Made by a program: the position numbers and the translations under genes. The notes under the pieces were generated by a model that was given only the letters and a program-made list of their open reading frames with translations, ran no database searches and had not been told where the DNA came from. Below are positions 10,753 through 22,106 of a DNA stretch of 64,000 nt, in pieces (the first letter of the stretch is position 1; every line of letters begins with the position of its first letter). Origin of the DNA: Diphasiastrum complanatum (taxonomy: Eukaryota; Streptophyta; Lycopodiopsida; Lycopodiales; Lycopodiaceae); assembly GCA_029204225.1 (NCBI GenBank), contig CM055103.1:54967054-55031053 (forward strand), in the 5' to 3' direction.

Positions 10753-11921
10753 GTACAAGGAGTGTACACAATACAGTGTCGCCGTTGAAGAGAGCTTCAA
10801 GAGAAGAGCAATCTTTTGAGAATTCAGGGTCTATGACGGGTTGTAGATGGAAAGTGAAGCAATGGTGCATGGTTTCTAGTTTATAGAGGCTTGCCAAGAT
10901 TAGCAGAGGGCTATTAGCCTGTGCATAGCATCAGACAGGAAAAAATTTGGTGGAAAATTGACAATTATGAAGCCAGTTGAAATTTGAAACCGGTTTGGGA
11001 TTATAGTTTTCTACACATAGCTGGTGATTTCTTCGCTATTTGTGCACCATTTTGGATGTCGTAAGGACAAGAAGGAAGCTAATTATATTTTCAACCAGCC
11101 ATGGAGAGATTCTAAGGTTTATGTCAGAGATTTGCATGCAGACAGATAACCTAGCAGATTTGCGTTAAAAGGTGAAAAAAGCCACTTTGTCAAGTTGAGC
11201 TCAAATCATCGTTTCTCCACGAAATTCCACGTTTGAACACTCTTTAGACTTGGAATCAGAAGGGCGACCCTGCTCAAATCACGCTCAAATCGATCCAAAA
11301 ATGAGTTTGATCAGACAAAGATCAACTTGGGAAGGCGTGGTCGTAGACAGGGATGAGGAGAGATATCGCACGCGGCCAGTCAGGTCAGACCAGTAGCGTC
11401 TTGAAGTGGACATCGATTGGAAGGGCTAGATTGAAAGAACCGTTGGATGAAGGTTAAATTGGGCCCTGAAGAATTGAAGTGCAAAGTGCATTTCAACTCA
11501 TTAGAAATTTTCAATTTGAAATTGGATTTGGATCCCTTCACAAGTGAAAGGTGAAGTTTCTTCACACTGAAGAAATAGTTCAAAAACACAAAAAGTCCCT
11601 ATTTTTGGGTCCTTTATCCGTTTTGACCCAAACGAAAGGCTATAACCTCCAAACGAAGGGCACCTAGACTGTACTCGCAAGTACGGTACCTCAAAACAAA
11701 GTGATTGCAGTGGAGAAAGTGTTCGAAGTGCATCAAAAGTGATTTCATCATTCCATTGGGCACGTAGTTGGGAGTTGGTGTCAAGGAGCATTTCGGAAGG
11801 TGACGTCGATTTGGCTTTCATTTTGGCAGAAAAGCGGCAAGTGGCCTGGTAAGGGAAAAAGTGCAAATCATCATTTTCGACTTTTACATCACAGTTGGCC
11901 TCGGCATACTGTTTGTAGCCT
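10753..11921 (+). other. Long untranslated leader of copia family A
   Basis: About 1.2 kb between primer-binding site and gag with no open frame on the plus strand. A large part (about 10865-11560) is homologous in the same orientation to 55540-56330. Long leaders of this kind are common in plant copia elements. The minus-strand frames here are shadows. Confidence 0.6.
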
Positions 11922-12731
11922 ATGGTTGAAGTTTCAAGCAGATTTGCAATGACAAACATGGGAGAGTCCATTTTGAATGAAAGTAGCAAATTGGATGGGA
12001 TTTCCAACTATGCGGTATGGAAGTTCAAAATGAAAAACATACTGATGAAAAAGGAGGTGTGGGATGTCATCACAGGTGATGAGAGAAGACCGCCAAATGA
12101 AGCAGACATCAAATTGTTCGACAAGAAGGTGAGGAAAGCTTTGACTTTCATTAACTTGTCAGTGAAGGATCACATCATTACCCACATTTGTGATTCTGTT
12201 ACATCTAAAAAGGCATGGGATGTGCTAAAGGAGCAGTTCGAGACGTCAAATCTGTCAAGAATCATGTTTCTAAAGTCAAAACTAAATAGTGCCTGCATGG
12301 AACAAGGAGAGCACATTCAGACATACATGACCAGAATCAAGACAATGAGAGATAAACTGCATTCTATTGGTGAGCGCATACATGATGTGGAGCTGGTACA
12401 CAATGCATTGTGTGGCATTGCAAAACCCTATCATATGTTTGTGAGTGGAATAGCATCAAGAGAAATATTGCCAATCTTTGACGAGCTCATAGGAATCTTG
12501 ATGCAGGAAGAGCAAAGACGAGAAATGGTGAAAGCTAGATGTCAAAATACTGACAATCAGGCACTTGCGACAGCCGAAAACAAGGCAAGGGCGAGGGCAA
12601 GAAGAAGTCTAAGAAGCAATTTTCCAAGACTCAGGAGGATGAGTGATTTTCCAGTAAGACCAAGAAGAAAGACAAGTGCTTCCATTGTGGTCAAAAGGGC
12701 CATTGAAAGAGTGAATGTCACAGATTCCTAG
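11922..12731 (+). CDS. Copia family A gag (UBN2-type)
   Basis: 269 codons from ATG 11922. The protein shows the copia Gag (UBN2/gag-polypeptide) pattern: LDGISNYAVWKFKMKNIL near residue 25, then VWDVITGDE, KKAWDVLKEQFE, and LKSKLNSACMEQGEHIQTYM. It forms the virus-like particle that packages element RNA. The frame stays open past residue 200, but the true zinc-knuckle continuation lies in another frame (from about 12640). The Arg-rich C-terminal tail (ARARARRSLRSNF onward) is therefore a frameshift product. Upstream are the LTR, primer-binding site and leader. Downstream are protease and integrase remnants in the normal copia order. Confidence 0.85.
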   Translation: MVEVSSRFAMTNMGESILNESSKLDGISNYAVWKFKMKNILMKKEVWDVITGDERRPPNEADIKLFDKKVRKALTFINLSVKDHIITHICDSVTSKKAWDVLKEQFETSNLSRIMFLKSKLNSACMEQGEHIQTYMTRIKTMRDKLHSIGERIHDVELVHNALCGIAKPYHMFVSGIASREILPIFDELIGILMQEEQRREMVKARCQNTDNQALATAENKARARARRSLRSNFPRLRRMSDFPVRPRRKTSASIVVKRAIERVNVTDS

Positions 12732-13190
12732 CGGAATCAGACAAGGGAAAACCAAAGCAAGCAGGTAACCTTGTCGATGAGGGTGAGATTCAAGACTCTA
12801 GTATCTTCATATCTGCATTGTCATCTAATCAAGATGATCTTGTGTGGTATATTGACTCGGGAGCCACAAGACACATGACAGGTAACAAGGATTGGTTCAG
12901 TAGCTTGAAAGTGTTGGATAATAGAACGTCCGTTTCACAATGGTGATGTGTGCAAGATCAAGGGGTTAGGCACTGTTTCAATCCAACTACCTGATGGCAA
13001 AAGTAGGATGATAAGGGAGGTACTTTATGTACCAGGTTTGAAGAAACATCTACTTTCTGTTGGTGTCATTACTGATCAAAAGTTGAAAGTAGAATTTGCC
13101 CATGATCGTTGCTTTGTGAAGGATGTGAACCAAAACTTCAAAGTCATTACAGATGGTATAAGGGAGACCACACTAAATTGTGCAGGTTGA
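12640..13190 (+). pseudogene. Copia family A zinc knuckle and protease, broken
   Basis: In frame 2 the knuckle CFHCGQKGH at 12677-12703 is interrupted by an in-frame TGA at 12704, followed by KSEC. The aspartic-protease motif WYIDSGATRHMTG follows at about 12845-12883 and keeps the DSG triad. Two stops then occur near 12920 and the frame changes. The segment 12948-13190 carries the protease C-terminal half (REVLYVPGLKKHLLSVG). The order matches copia Gag-Pol, but at least two frameshifts and several stops make it non-functional. Confidence 0.8.
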
Positions 13191-14074
13191 ATGCTACAAT
13201 CAAGGGGCAACATGGACTTGTCTCGCCCATTCCATCGCAAACTGAACTGTGGCATAAGAGGCTTGGTCATTTGAACTTAGGAAGCCTCCATTTGATGAGG
13301 AAATTGGAAATAGTAGCATGATTGCCTACAATAGAAGACCACTTGAAATCGATGTGAAAATCATGTGTGTATGGGAAGCAGCATCGAGAGAAGTTCAATA
13401 AAGGTGGTGTTGCAAGAGCAAAGAACATCCTGGATTTGATCCACACATATTTATGCAGGCCTATAAGGACCATGTCTTTAGGTAAAGCCTTCTATTTCAT
13501 GACCTTTATTGATGATATGTCATGTAAGATGTGGATTTACTTCTTGAAGAAGAAATCAGATGCATTTGACAATTTCAAGAGCTTCAAAGCATTGGTCGAA
13601 AATCAGACAGGTAGGAAGATCAAAGTTCTAAGATCAGATAGTGGAGGTGAATACAAGTCTAATGTTTTCAATGATCTTCAATATCTTTGTGATCAATGTG
13701 GGATCAAAAGACAATTTACTCAAGCTCATACTCTTGCTCTCAATGGTGTGGCTGAGCGCAAGAATCGTACGATTGTGGAAAGTGCTAGATTTATGCTAGC
13801 TGAGATGAAACTACCAAAAGATTTTTGGTCAGAAGCATGTAGTACGGCAGTCTATCTTCAAAATAGAAGTCCTACATTTGTCATACCAAAGATAACATCT
13901 AAGGAGGCATTCACGAAGAAGAAGCCAAAGGTGAACCACTTGCAAATCTTTGGATGTAAGACCTTTGTACACATTTTTAAGGAAGAGAGATGTGAACTTG
14001 ATGTGAAAGCTATCAAGTGTATATTCCTAGGATATGATGATCGTGTGAAGGGCTATAGATGTTTTGATTCCTAA
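13191..14074 (+). pseudogene. Copia family A integrase
   Basis: Frame 2, with stops at 13319 and near 13355, then open from 13367. It starts with the GAG-pre-integrase motif LWHKRLGHLNLGSL. It then has the catalytic core: D in TFIDD, D in RSDSGGEY, and E in NGVAERKNRT, so the DDE triad is intact. It continues to KCIFLGYDDRVKGYRCF and is cut at 14074. RT and RNase H are missing. An unrelated minus-strand Ty3 gag fragment follows immediately. Confidence 0.85.
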
Positions 14075-14089
14075 AAATTCTGTTCTCAA

Positions 14090-14460
14090 TCTCATGTGTG
14101 AATCCTTAGGTATGAACTCCTCTCGTAATGTGGTTTTGCATCCCATGTCTGGAATTGCATTCATGTCACCCAGTACCAATCTGTAGTGTAGCCTTCGAAA
14201 TATGCTAATGCCAAGTCCACTCTTTCTTCTTCAGGAGTGTTTATCAGACGGAAGTAATGGTCCATGTGAAACAACCAATCTTCCACAATTCAAATGTCAT
14301 GCTCTCCTTTGAAAGTAGGCGGTGCTTTTACTTTGGCAGTCTTCTTTGGGCCTTCTGTGTTTCGTGCTCATGGGTCCCTTGGTATGGGTGGAGGAGGCGC
14401 CCCTGCATTCCCTCTTATTGCCTCCAGCTCTTCAAACCTGGCTTCAAGCTATGTTAGCTC
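14090..14460 (-). pseudogene. Ty3-type gag fragment
   Basis: Reading the minus strand gives KAPPTFKGEHDI, then VEDWLFHMDHYFRLI, TPEEERVDLALAYFEGYT. This is the retrotransposon-gag pattern of plant Ty3 elements: a target description, a W..M..YF helix, and a hydrophobic A..FL/YFEG block. Stops occur within it. It abuts the truncated copia integrase at 14074 on one side and a perfect hairpin at 14486-14515 on the other. Confidence 0.75.
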
Positions 14461-14485
14461 GTCTCTCAGTTCTCTAGCAAGCATT

Positions 14486-14515
14486 AGGGCCCTTTTTGGA
14501 CTCAAAAAGGGCCCT
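14486..14515. repeat. Perfect 13-bp hairpin with 4-nt loop
   Basis: AGGGCCCTTTTTG, GACT, CAAAAAGGGCCCT. The arms are exactly complementary. It sits at the border of the Ty3 gag fragment. It may be a rearrangement junction. Confidence 0.9.
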
Positions 14516-14774
14516 CTTCACTAATTATAATTAGTGTTAATGACAACATGTGTACCAATAAAAGAGTGACAATTAAGATGGAACATGGCACATCCAATGG
14601 TGTAAATTAGATCCCCAATTCTAACTCATCCACTAATTCTCAACTAACTCTACTTCTCTAGCCCATAGTAATGATGATATAATGTGGTCTAAATTTAAAA
14701 TTCAAATGAAAATATGGCCTTTATTTTTTCAAGGCCTTCAAAAGACCATTTCTATAAGTGAGAATGAAAAAAAA

Positions 14775-15414
14775 GGGGGCCCAATATTGCATTGGGCCCC
14801 CAAATTGAAATAAAAAGTGAAAAAAAAAGGGGGAGGGGGGCATGGGGTACACCCCCTCCCCCTCTTTTACACTCACGCGGTACCCGCTTCCAATCTGAAA
14901 TCATGATCCACCCACTCTGGGCTGCTACACCATTTGGAAGCGCACCAGCCTGGAGAGCACCATGACCTGCCCTTCCACCCCTGCCTGCTATCATGAGCTT
15001 GAGGATGAAGGATTTTCATCGGGCACAGGGACGATGCACCCACTCGAGCTAGCATCCCAAAGTGCAACGAGACCCAGACGAACATTGCAAAACTTGGCAC
15101 TTCGGGACGCTGGCCCCGGGTGGGTGAGTCGTCCCTGTGCCTAATGAAATCCCTCCATCCTCGGGCTCCGGACAGCAGGCAAGGGTGGAAAGGGGGGTCG
15201 TGTCCTCTCCGGAATGGTGCGTCTCCAAATATTGCAGCATCCTGGAGTGGGTGGATCATGATGCACCAGGGCTGGGGAGCGGGTACCGCAAGGGTGTACA
15301 AGAGGAGGGGGAGGGTACAAGTGGGGGGATGGGGGGGGGATGTACCCCATGCCCCCCTCCCCTTTTTTTTTTTGAATTTTTATTTCAATTTGGGGGCCCA
15401 ATGCAATATTAGGC
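14775..15414. mobile_element. Fold-back element with ~300-bp inverted arms
   Basis: The sequence from 14775 inward matches the reverse complement of the sequence from 15414 inward over almost the whole element. Shared blocks in order: CCCAATATTGCATTGGG (right arm differs by one base), CAAATTGAAATAAAAA, GGGGGGCATGGGGTACA, GCGGTACCCGCT, CATGATCCACCCACTC, GGCACAGGGACGA. The centre is near 15075, around CGAGACCCAGACGAAC and its complement. Composition is GC-rich and unlike the AT-rich surroundings. The open frames inside are mirror images of each other and are not genes. It is probably a MITE or fold-back transposon; its RNA would form a long hairpin. Confidence 0.85.
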
Positions 15415-15477
15415 CATATCAATTGGTGGTAATAACGATCCAAAGTTTATTCAACGAGCAATGATGTTGTACTTTCT

Positions 15478-16150
15478 GTGAGTTGTTCAGATGCCAATTT
15501 ATGGCATCAAAGATTAGGACATCTAAACATGAGTTCAATCTTGTATATGAATCATAACAAAATGGTCGACATGGATATAAATGCTGTTACTACAGCTAAT
15601 CAATTTGTCCGTGAAAGTTGCTTACTAGGCAAGCAACCTAGAACCAAATTTCCAAGAGGACAGGCCAGAAGAGCCAAGTCCATTCTATCACTGATACACA
15701 CTGACTTATGTGGTCCTATGAGCATACCTTCCTTGGGTAAGGCTCTATTCTTTGTTACATTCATTGATGACTACTCCCGATTTACCAGAGTTATGTACAA
15801 TAAGAACAAGTGAGAAGCATTCAATTGGAATTCAAGCAATATGCTGAAAATTAGACTGGTCAGAAAATCAAGGCTCTACGGTCTGATTCAGGGGGAGAGT
15901 ACCTATCAAATGAGATGAAGGACTATATGTCGTCACGTGGCATGCACCATCAGTTTATTACAAGCTACACTCCTCAACAAAATGGAGTAGTTGAGTGAAA
16001 GAACCGCACATTATTGGAAGCTACACGATCCAATTACCTCAAACATTCTAGGCAAAAGCTATCTCTATGGCCTGCTATTTGTAGAACTACTTCAGCACTA
16101 AAGGAGTTGATTCCAAGACACCATTTGAAGCCTATTATGGATACAAACCA
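15478..16150 (+). pseudogene. Copia family B GAG-pre-integrase and integrase
   Basis: 15478-15813 encodes LWHQRLGHLNMSSI, then SLIHTDLCGPM and TFIDDYSRFTRVMY (first catalytic Asp). After a frame break at about 15813 the sequence continues with LRSDSGGEYLS (second Asp) and TPQQNGVVE, where the Glu is followed by a stop, then KNRTLLEATRS. It is decayed by stops and shifts. The remaining pol parts follow at 16154-19261 in the same direction. Confidence 0.85.
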
Positions 16151-16153
16151 AAC

Positions 16154-16640
16154 TTGAAACATCTACGTGTTTTCGGATATATCTGCTATGCACAAATGCC
16201 ATCTGATCCGAGGAAGAAACTAGACCCAATAAGTTGTAAGAACATCTTCATCGGCTACTCAATGTCACATAAAACATATCGCATCTATGATGTTGATTCA
16301 GGTCAGATCTCAGTCAGTCGTGATGTTGTCTTTCTTGAAGACAAGTATCATGATTTCAAGCAGAAGTAGCCAATGCAAGAGTATGCCACAGTAGCTCCAC
16401 CTACGATTGTTCAAATAAAGGAGTTTGTCCCAACATCTCCGCTTATCATCGATGGGCCTAGACCCACGACTGTTCAGCCACAAGATGCTACGATCTCAGT
16501 CATTCACCAAGGAGAATCATCCACTCAAGCACCTGCAGCTCGAAGATCTGCAAGACAATGATAGCAACCTGATCAGTTTGTCCCTCAGGCGTTCATCAGC
16601 CACGATGAACCTGCCACAGTTGCAGAAGGTCTGTTAATGC
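16154..16640 (+). pseudogene. Copia family B integrase C-terminal region
   Basis: The frame starts HLRVFGYICYAQMP and continues NIFIGYSMSHKTYRIYD and SVSRDVVFLED, the conserved integrase C-terminal segment before RT. A single stop at 16367 separates it from the linker at 16373-16561, which is Pro/Thr-rich as usual for this hinge. Confidence 0.8.
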
Positions 16641-17070
16641 CCAATGTAGACAATTGGAAGGCTGTCATGGATGCTAAGTATCAGTCTCTGATGAAGAACA
16701 AGACCTGAAGTCTTGTCAATCCTCCTACTGAAGTAGAACCAATTGACTCCAAGTGGATCTTTAAGCTGAAGCTTAAGCCAGATGGATCCGTATCCAAACG
16801 GAAAGCTAGACTAGTGGTTAAAGACTTTGAAAAAGTATATGGGATAGACTACACTGAGACCTTTAGTCCAGTGGTAAAGCATCAGTCTATTCGTACCTTA
16901 CTAGCTATAGTTGCTGCAGAAGATCTAGACATTCACTAGATGGACGTCCACAAGACATTCCTACATGGATTTATACAAGAAGAAATATTCATCTATCAAC
17001 TAGAAAGTTACATCCTTCAAGGCAAGGAACATATGGTATGTAAATTGCATAAGGCTTTAGAATATTCCTA
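16641..17070 (+). pseudogene. Copia family B reverse transcriptase, N-terminal part
   Basis: The segment shows W..AM..KYQSLMKN, then DSKWIFKLK, ETFSPVVKHQSIRTLLAI, and MDVHKTFLHGFIQEEIF, the RVT_2 N-terminal half, with stops at several places. It stops being recognisable near 17070, before the YVDD box. RNase H sequence resumes only at about 18660. Confidence 0.8.
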
Positions 17071-18660
17071 AATCCAATATTATCTTAGTAGAAAGATTTT
17101 GGAATGATTCTTACTTTTCGTGAGTTATGTTGGACATATACTCCAGTAAATGATTGAGTATAATTTTGGATTCCAGGGAATTATGATTGACAAATCATAT
17201 GAATCTAAATATTTATGGTTGACGAATCATAAATAGATACTTAATTATTGTCAGAGGATTATAAGGAATTGTAACGATTCTTAAGTGTGACGATTAAGTC
17301 TTGATCTATTAATCGAGTAAGAATTTAGATCAGTGTTTTGAATATCTTTACTCCAATATTATTGAAAACCTATGGATATCACAGACATTCTCACAAGATA
17401 AGTATTTTATTTGTGGAGAATTTAACTATTCTAGTGGATGTTATTCTACTACTGTATATGGTCTGCAGATGCTTAAGTACAGTTCTTTATTTCATTGGAT
17501 CTCGAGTTATCATAGGAGACAAACAAGTCTATTAAGATGAATGAATGTTGTTTTTTGGAATTTGGTGTTAGAAATAAAAGCATTTAGCTCAAAAGAGTAT
17601 CTGGGATACTCATAGTTGAGTTCTAATCATTCTATATCTTAATGATTCTAAGGATATTTGTACTTGAAAGCTTATGAATTATTTGTCAAAGTTTGCAGAT
17701 AATTTCATATTGTAATTATTATTTCTTTAACTTTAATCTCTTAAGTTAGGTTATTTCACCCAGTGTTTCATGTAAGTGTTTTACATGAAGGTGATGTCAC
17801 TAACTTGTGTTGAGTGTAACCCTGTGGAGGAAATATATCTCTTAATGTACTTTTCCAAACCAGAATTTGTACTCCAGAGCAGAGATTAACGGTTGGAAAT
17901 AGTTTTTCTCTTAGTACTTTTTTGATATGAAAGTCGGAATAAGGATAATAATTTTTTCGGTTAATACTGAAAGTTAAAGAAACTATAATGTTTTTCTGTT
18001 CTTTGGAGCTTCTAAGAATAGAAGCAGTTGCCCTCCAATACTCGAGATTATTGGTCATGCCGTGATTTAATTCCATGTCAAGGCCTGTTTGTGACTAATT
18101 ACCTTGAGAGGACCAGACTCTAATTGAGACATTTGGAGTGTCCTGGCATACTTATTAATGATTACCATAATCAATGCAGTGTAAGAGATATCATTCCCCA
18201 AACAGAGCATACCAGAGAAGAAATTTGTCATTATGATGAAAATAAGGATATATTAGTAAGATACAACAAAATGGTGGAATGAAAATGGACAGACTAGTTG
18301 TCAATGGACATTTAGAAGAGGCAGTCAATACCACCAAAGACAAGGACAAGTAATTAGTCAAATTTAGCATAATTCCAATTATGGTTCCAATACATTTGTT
18401 GTTCACCTACAATCTAAGTGGTATGATGATTGCTAGCCTGATTTTATTTGACAATGAACTACACAAACATTTTGATTTATGAATGAGAGTGTGAGCTACC
18501 ATCTTGATATGCTACTATAGAGAGAGTCCAACCACACTGTTATGTTGTTGTTCATAAGCTTTTCTGATAGAAAGATTGGAGAGGTGATTGTGAGACTACT
18601 ATGAAAGAGAAGTGTAGAATGACGGAGAGTGTGTATACTAAGTTTTGTTGAAATGCTGTT
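17071..18660. other. 1.6-kb AT-rich insertion or decayed DNA inside copia B
   Basis: No coding similarity seen. It separates the RT N-terminal half from the RNase H part of the same family, where about 1 kb of RT would be expected. It is either an insertion or decayed RT. Confidence 0.4.
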
Positions 18661-19261
18661 ATGTTGGAAGATTGAGTCAATTCATGCAAGATCCCAGTGA
18701 GGAGCATTGGAAACTATGAAAACTAGTTTTGAGGTACATCATTGGAACTCGAGATTTTGGCATATTCTATGAGGGATCATCACCTAGCCTTTTAGATTTT
18801 CAGATTTGGACTATGCTGGAGATATAATGGATAAAAACTCCATTAGTGATTATTGTATTTCCATAGATGATGGAGCTATATCATGGATGTCAAAGAAACA
18901 AGCCACTATCTCATTGTCATCTAGTGAGATCGAGTACAAAGCTCTTACACATTGCACAAAGGAGATGGTATGGATCAAGAGGATGATCAAGGATCTTCAC
19001 TTTCTGGATTTTTTAGAGAGCCCAATCATCTTTTGTGATTATCTATCAGCTTAAAGGTTGGCAACCAATCCTATCTTCCATGCTAGGAGTAAGCAGATTG
19101 AGGTGGCATATCATTTTGTGATGGAGCAAGTCATGGCAAAGGAGGTGGAGCTCCAACATGTGTCTTCAAGGGAATGTGTAGCTGATATCTTCACGAACGC
19201 ATTGGGAAAGGACTTTTCTATGAAGCATAGGACATCATTTGGAGTGTTATCAAAATGCTAA
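18661..19261 (+). pseudogene. Copia family B RNase H
   Basis: A remnant of RLSQFMQDPSEEHWK near 18665, then 18806-19054 with SWMSKKQATISLSSSEIEYKAL. After one stop, 19058-19261 gives NPIFHARSKQIEVAYHFV and ADIFTNALGKD. These are standard Ty1-copia RNase H motifs. The polypurine run GAAGAGAGAG and a 3' LTR follow at 19280. Confidence 0.85.
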
Positions 19262-19279
19262 AACTAGTTGAAGAGAGAG

Positions 19280-19600
19280 TGTGAAAGATTCAACTAGTTT
19301 AGTCATATTTGCTACATTTGTTTATTTGGCAATTGAGGTCAATTTCATATTAGACTTAGAGTTGACTTTTCAAAGTTATTTCATCTTAAAATGCATTTGA
19401 ATAAACACTTTTGGAATGTGTGGGGAATCTGGAAGTCATGTTTGACTGGATTCAGATTTGAATGTAGGGTACATTGAATCTAGTCCGAAAAATAGTAGGA
19501 TTTACATTTTGGAGGGAAACCACGTGGCAATTTAGGTCTAGGACCTGCTACAAAAGGATATAACTCATGGTAAGAGAAATAATTTACATTTGTGCTCATT
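19280..19600 (+). repeat. Copia LTR, family B (3' LTR, partial)
   Basis: Starts TGTGAAAGATTCAACTAG right after a polypurine run. It aligns through about 300 bp with the LTR at 23981, including the block around TACATTGAATCT. The TATA region reads CTACAAAAGGATATAAC, a decayed form of TTATAAAAGGATGTAAC at 24249. Similarity to the other copy is lost after about 19575. Confidence 0.75.
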
Positions 19601-19830
19601 TCATATTGCTAAATCTGAATAATTTCAGGCACCTTTTAATGGGTTGCCAAATCAATATTAGAATGGCCATAAGGCATACTTATATACAGCCAATACAAGA
19701 ACATGTTGTTAGCCAAAGTGGTGTGCAATACTGTCATGCAATTTTCAAACATGAGGTTTCAAACCCATTAGCATTTACACAAAGACTACAACCTCTATCA
19801 GATTCTATTAAACATAAGCCAAGAGATGGA

Positions 19831-19918
19831 TAATATAGACTATGCAGTAAAATAAAATCATTATTGTAAAGATCGCCAACGTAGATCCTTAAGATCCTAT
19901 TGCAAATGGCAAAGGGAG
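19831..19918 (+). repeat. Direct repeat, first copy
   Basis: About 88 bp with TAAAATCATTATTGTAAAGAT and GTAGATCCTTAAGATCCT. It recurs in the same orientation at 20599-20686 with a few changes. The 680 bp between holds no gene. Confidence 0.8.
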
Positions 19919-20598
19919 TTTTTCTACTCTTTTTTATTCAATTTTTGTCCAATTTTTCTGTTCTCTATAATTCAATTTGAGTAAGTACAATTGTAGAGCA
20001 TTGAAAGGGCTTTCTAGCCATATAACTTCTTTTAAGCTATGTTCAGTATTGAGCAAGTTATAAATTTTTGAAGTTGGCAACAAAATTCTGTACGTCATGC
20101 AGCTCATAATGAGATAGTTCCAAGAGAAAAGAGAAATAGTGAACAAGAAATAACGAAAGCTCCAGATCATCTATACATGCAGCCAAACATGAATTTGATG
20201 GTGGAGGCACGACTTTAAGTGATCTTTATTAATGTTTATAGAGAAGGGCAAACTACCCATTCCATAGGGAGACATTACATAGAGAGAGATGAGTGGTAGA
20301 ACACTCATGTGAAGTTTGGGGACCCTCTCACTTTAAGTAGTTATTTAGTCATGTGTGACTGCGCACATTATTGTTATTAACACTTCCACTTAATGGAGCA
20401 TTCACAACATCATATGAAATGATCTTATTTATTTTAGAACTACTATTATTTTGACAATGTTGTCACTACTCCCACTTCATGTGCCAGCTTCAGCTTTTGA
20501 TTTGATCTTGTGTTCTCCTCGGTCTATGCTTTTGAATCTCAAACACCTTCATATGGGCTATGTCAGGAGATGTCTCTTTGATCACCTACACATGGACT

Positions 20599-20686
20599 AT
20601 ATAGACTATGCAGCAACATAAAATCATTATTGTAAAGATTGTCAATGTAGATCCTTAAGATCCTGTTGCAAATGGCAAAAGGAGGG
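20599..20686 (+). repeat. Direct repeat, second copy
   Basis: Partner of 19831-19918. The pair could be termini of a very short non-autonomous LTR element or a segmental duplication. No primer-binding site was recognised just inside. Confidence 0.8.
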
Positions 20687-20859
20687 CTATGGAGCCAAAC
20701 CACCCAACCAAAAAGAAAATGAAGATCAGACCTCAATTAGCTTAACCGTCGAGCCATGGTGATTGAATACAAAAGAAGAGAAGTTTCTAACAATTGAATA
20801 CCGGAATTTGAAAGCGGAGTAGGTAAAGCTTGTATAGGTAGGGAGCTTGTGGACTGACC

Positions 20860-22100
20860 TCATAATAGGAAAATCATTGACACCAAGTGGATTTGGAAAG
20901 TCAAGTACAAATCTGATGGCACTCTTGAGAAGTACAAACCCAGGCTAGTTGTTGAAGGATTTTCACAAGTTGAAGGTTTTGATTTTCAGGAAAGCTAGAA
21001 TAACTACTATTCGTACTATTGTTGCTTTAGCTACTAGGGGATGGAAGATTATTCAGATGGATGTGAAATCAACATATCTGAATGGATACCTTGAAAGAGT
21101 TTGGTATAAACAAATAGATGATTTCTTTTTTTCAAATAAGTTTTCTAGATGTGCTTCTAATGCAAACTTATATTTCTATAAGGAGGATGGCATGCACGTA
21201 GTTATTGTCCTTTATGTGGATGATTTAATAATCACTGGTGACCATGAAGAGATGAATCAGAAAACTAAGGCAATGTTAAGTTCTGAACTTGAGATGACAG
21301 ATTTGGGACTTATGCACTACTATTTGGAAATTGAAGTCTACCAGAAAGTAGGAAGTGTGTTTGTTTCTCAACATAAGTATGCTCAAGAAATTCTGAAATC
21401 TTATGGTATGGATGATTGTGTACCAGTGGCTATTCCTGTGGAAGTGAATCTTAAACTATCTAGTGAAGATTCTTCACCACTTGTTGATGCTACGAAATAC
21501 AAAAAACTTGTGGGGATGTTGATTTATATAACTACCACAAGATTTGACATTTATTTTGTTGTGGGTGTCTTAAGCAGATTTTCTAACATGTCTCATGAAA
21601 ATCATTGGAAGCAAGGCATGAGAGTTCTTAGATATCTGAAGGGTACTTTGAACTATGGTATTACTTATGGTCATGGAGAAATCTTGTCAAGATATTGTGC
21701 TTCTGATTGGGCTGGAGATTATTATACACGAAGGCCAGTTACTAGATATTGTTTCTCACTTGGTTCTGGAATTATTTCTTGGAATAGTAAGAAGCAAGCA
21801 ACCGTTGCATTATCTTCTACCGAAGTAGAATACAAGGCAGCTTGTGTTGCAACTTGCGAGGCAGTTTGGATGCGGAGGATTTTAGTAGACCTGGGTGTAC
21901 CTATTCATGATGCTACAGTTCTAAATTGTGATAGTCAAAGTTGCATGGCTATAGCTGAGAACCTCGTGTCTCATGCTCGGACAAAACACATTGAAATTCA
22001 TTATCACTATATTCGGGAGTTGATCGAGGATGGAGTCACATAGTTGGAATATTGTCAAACAAATGAGAATGTTGTTGATACCTTCGGGTGAATATTGAGG
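20860..22100 (+). pseudogene. Copia family C reverse transcriptase and RNase H
   Basis: RT begins with DTKWIWKVKYKSDGT near 20880, then shifts frame at about 20975. 20949-22043 is one long open frame (364 codons). It contains GWKIIQMDVKSTYLNGYLER, the catalytic box LYVDDLIITG, YLKGTLNYGI, and the RNase H motifs SWNSKKQATVALSSTEVEYKA and HARTKHIEIHYHYIRE. Between YLER and WYKQIDDFF about 40 residues expected in the family, including the LYGLKQ block, are missing without loss of frame. It ends in a polypurine run before the LTR at 22107. Confidence 0.85.
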
Positions 22101-22106
22101 GGGGTG

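Noticed and set aside
14752-15464. Several overlapping GC-rich open frames on both strands
   Set aside because: They lie in the fold-back element, and plus and minus frames mirror each other because of the inverted arms. No domain was recognised.
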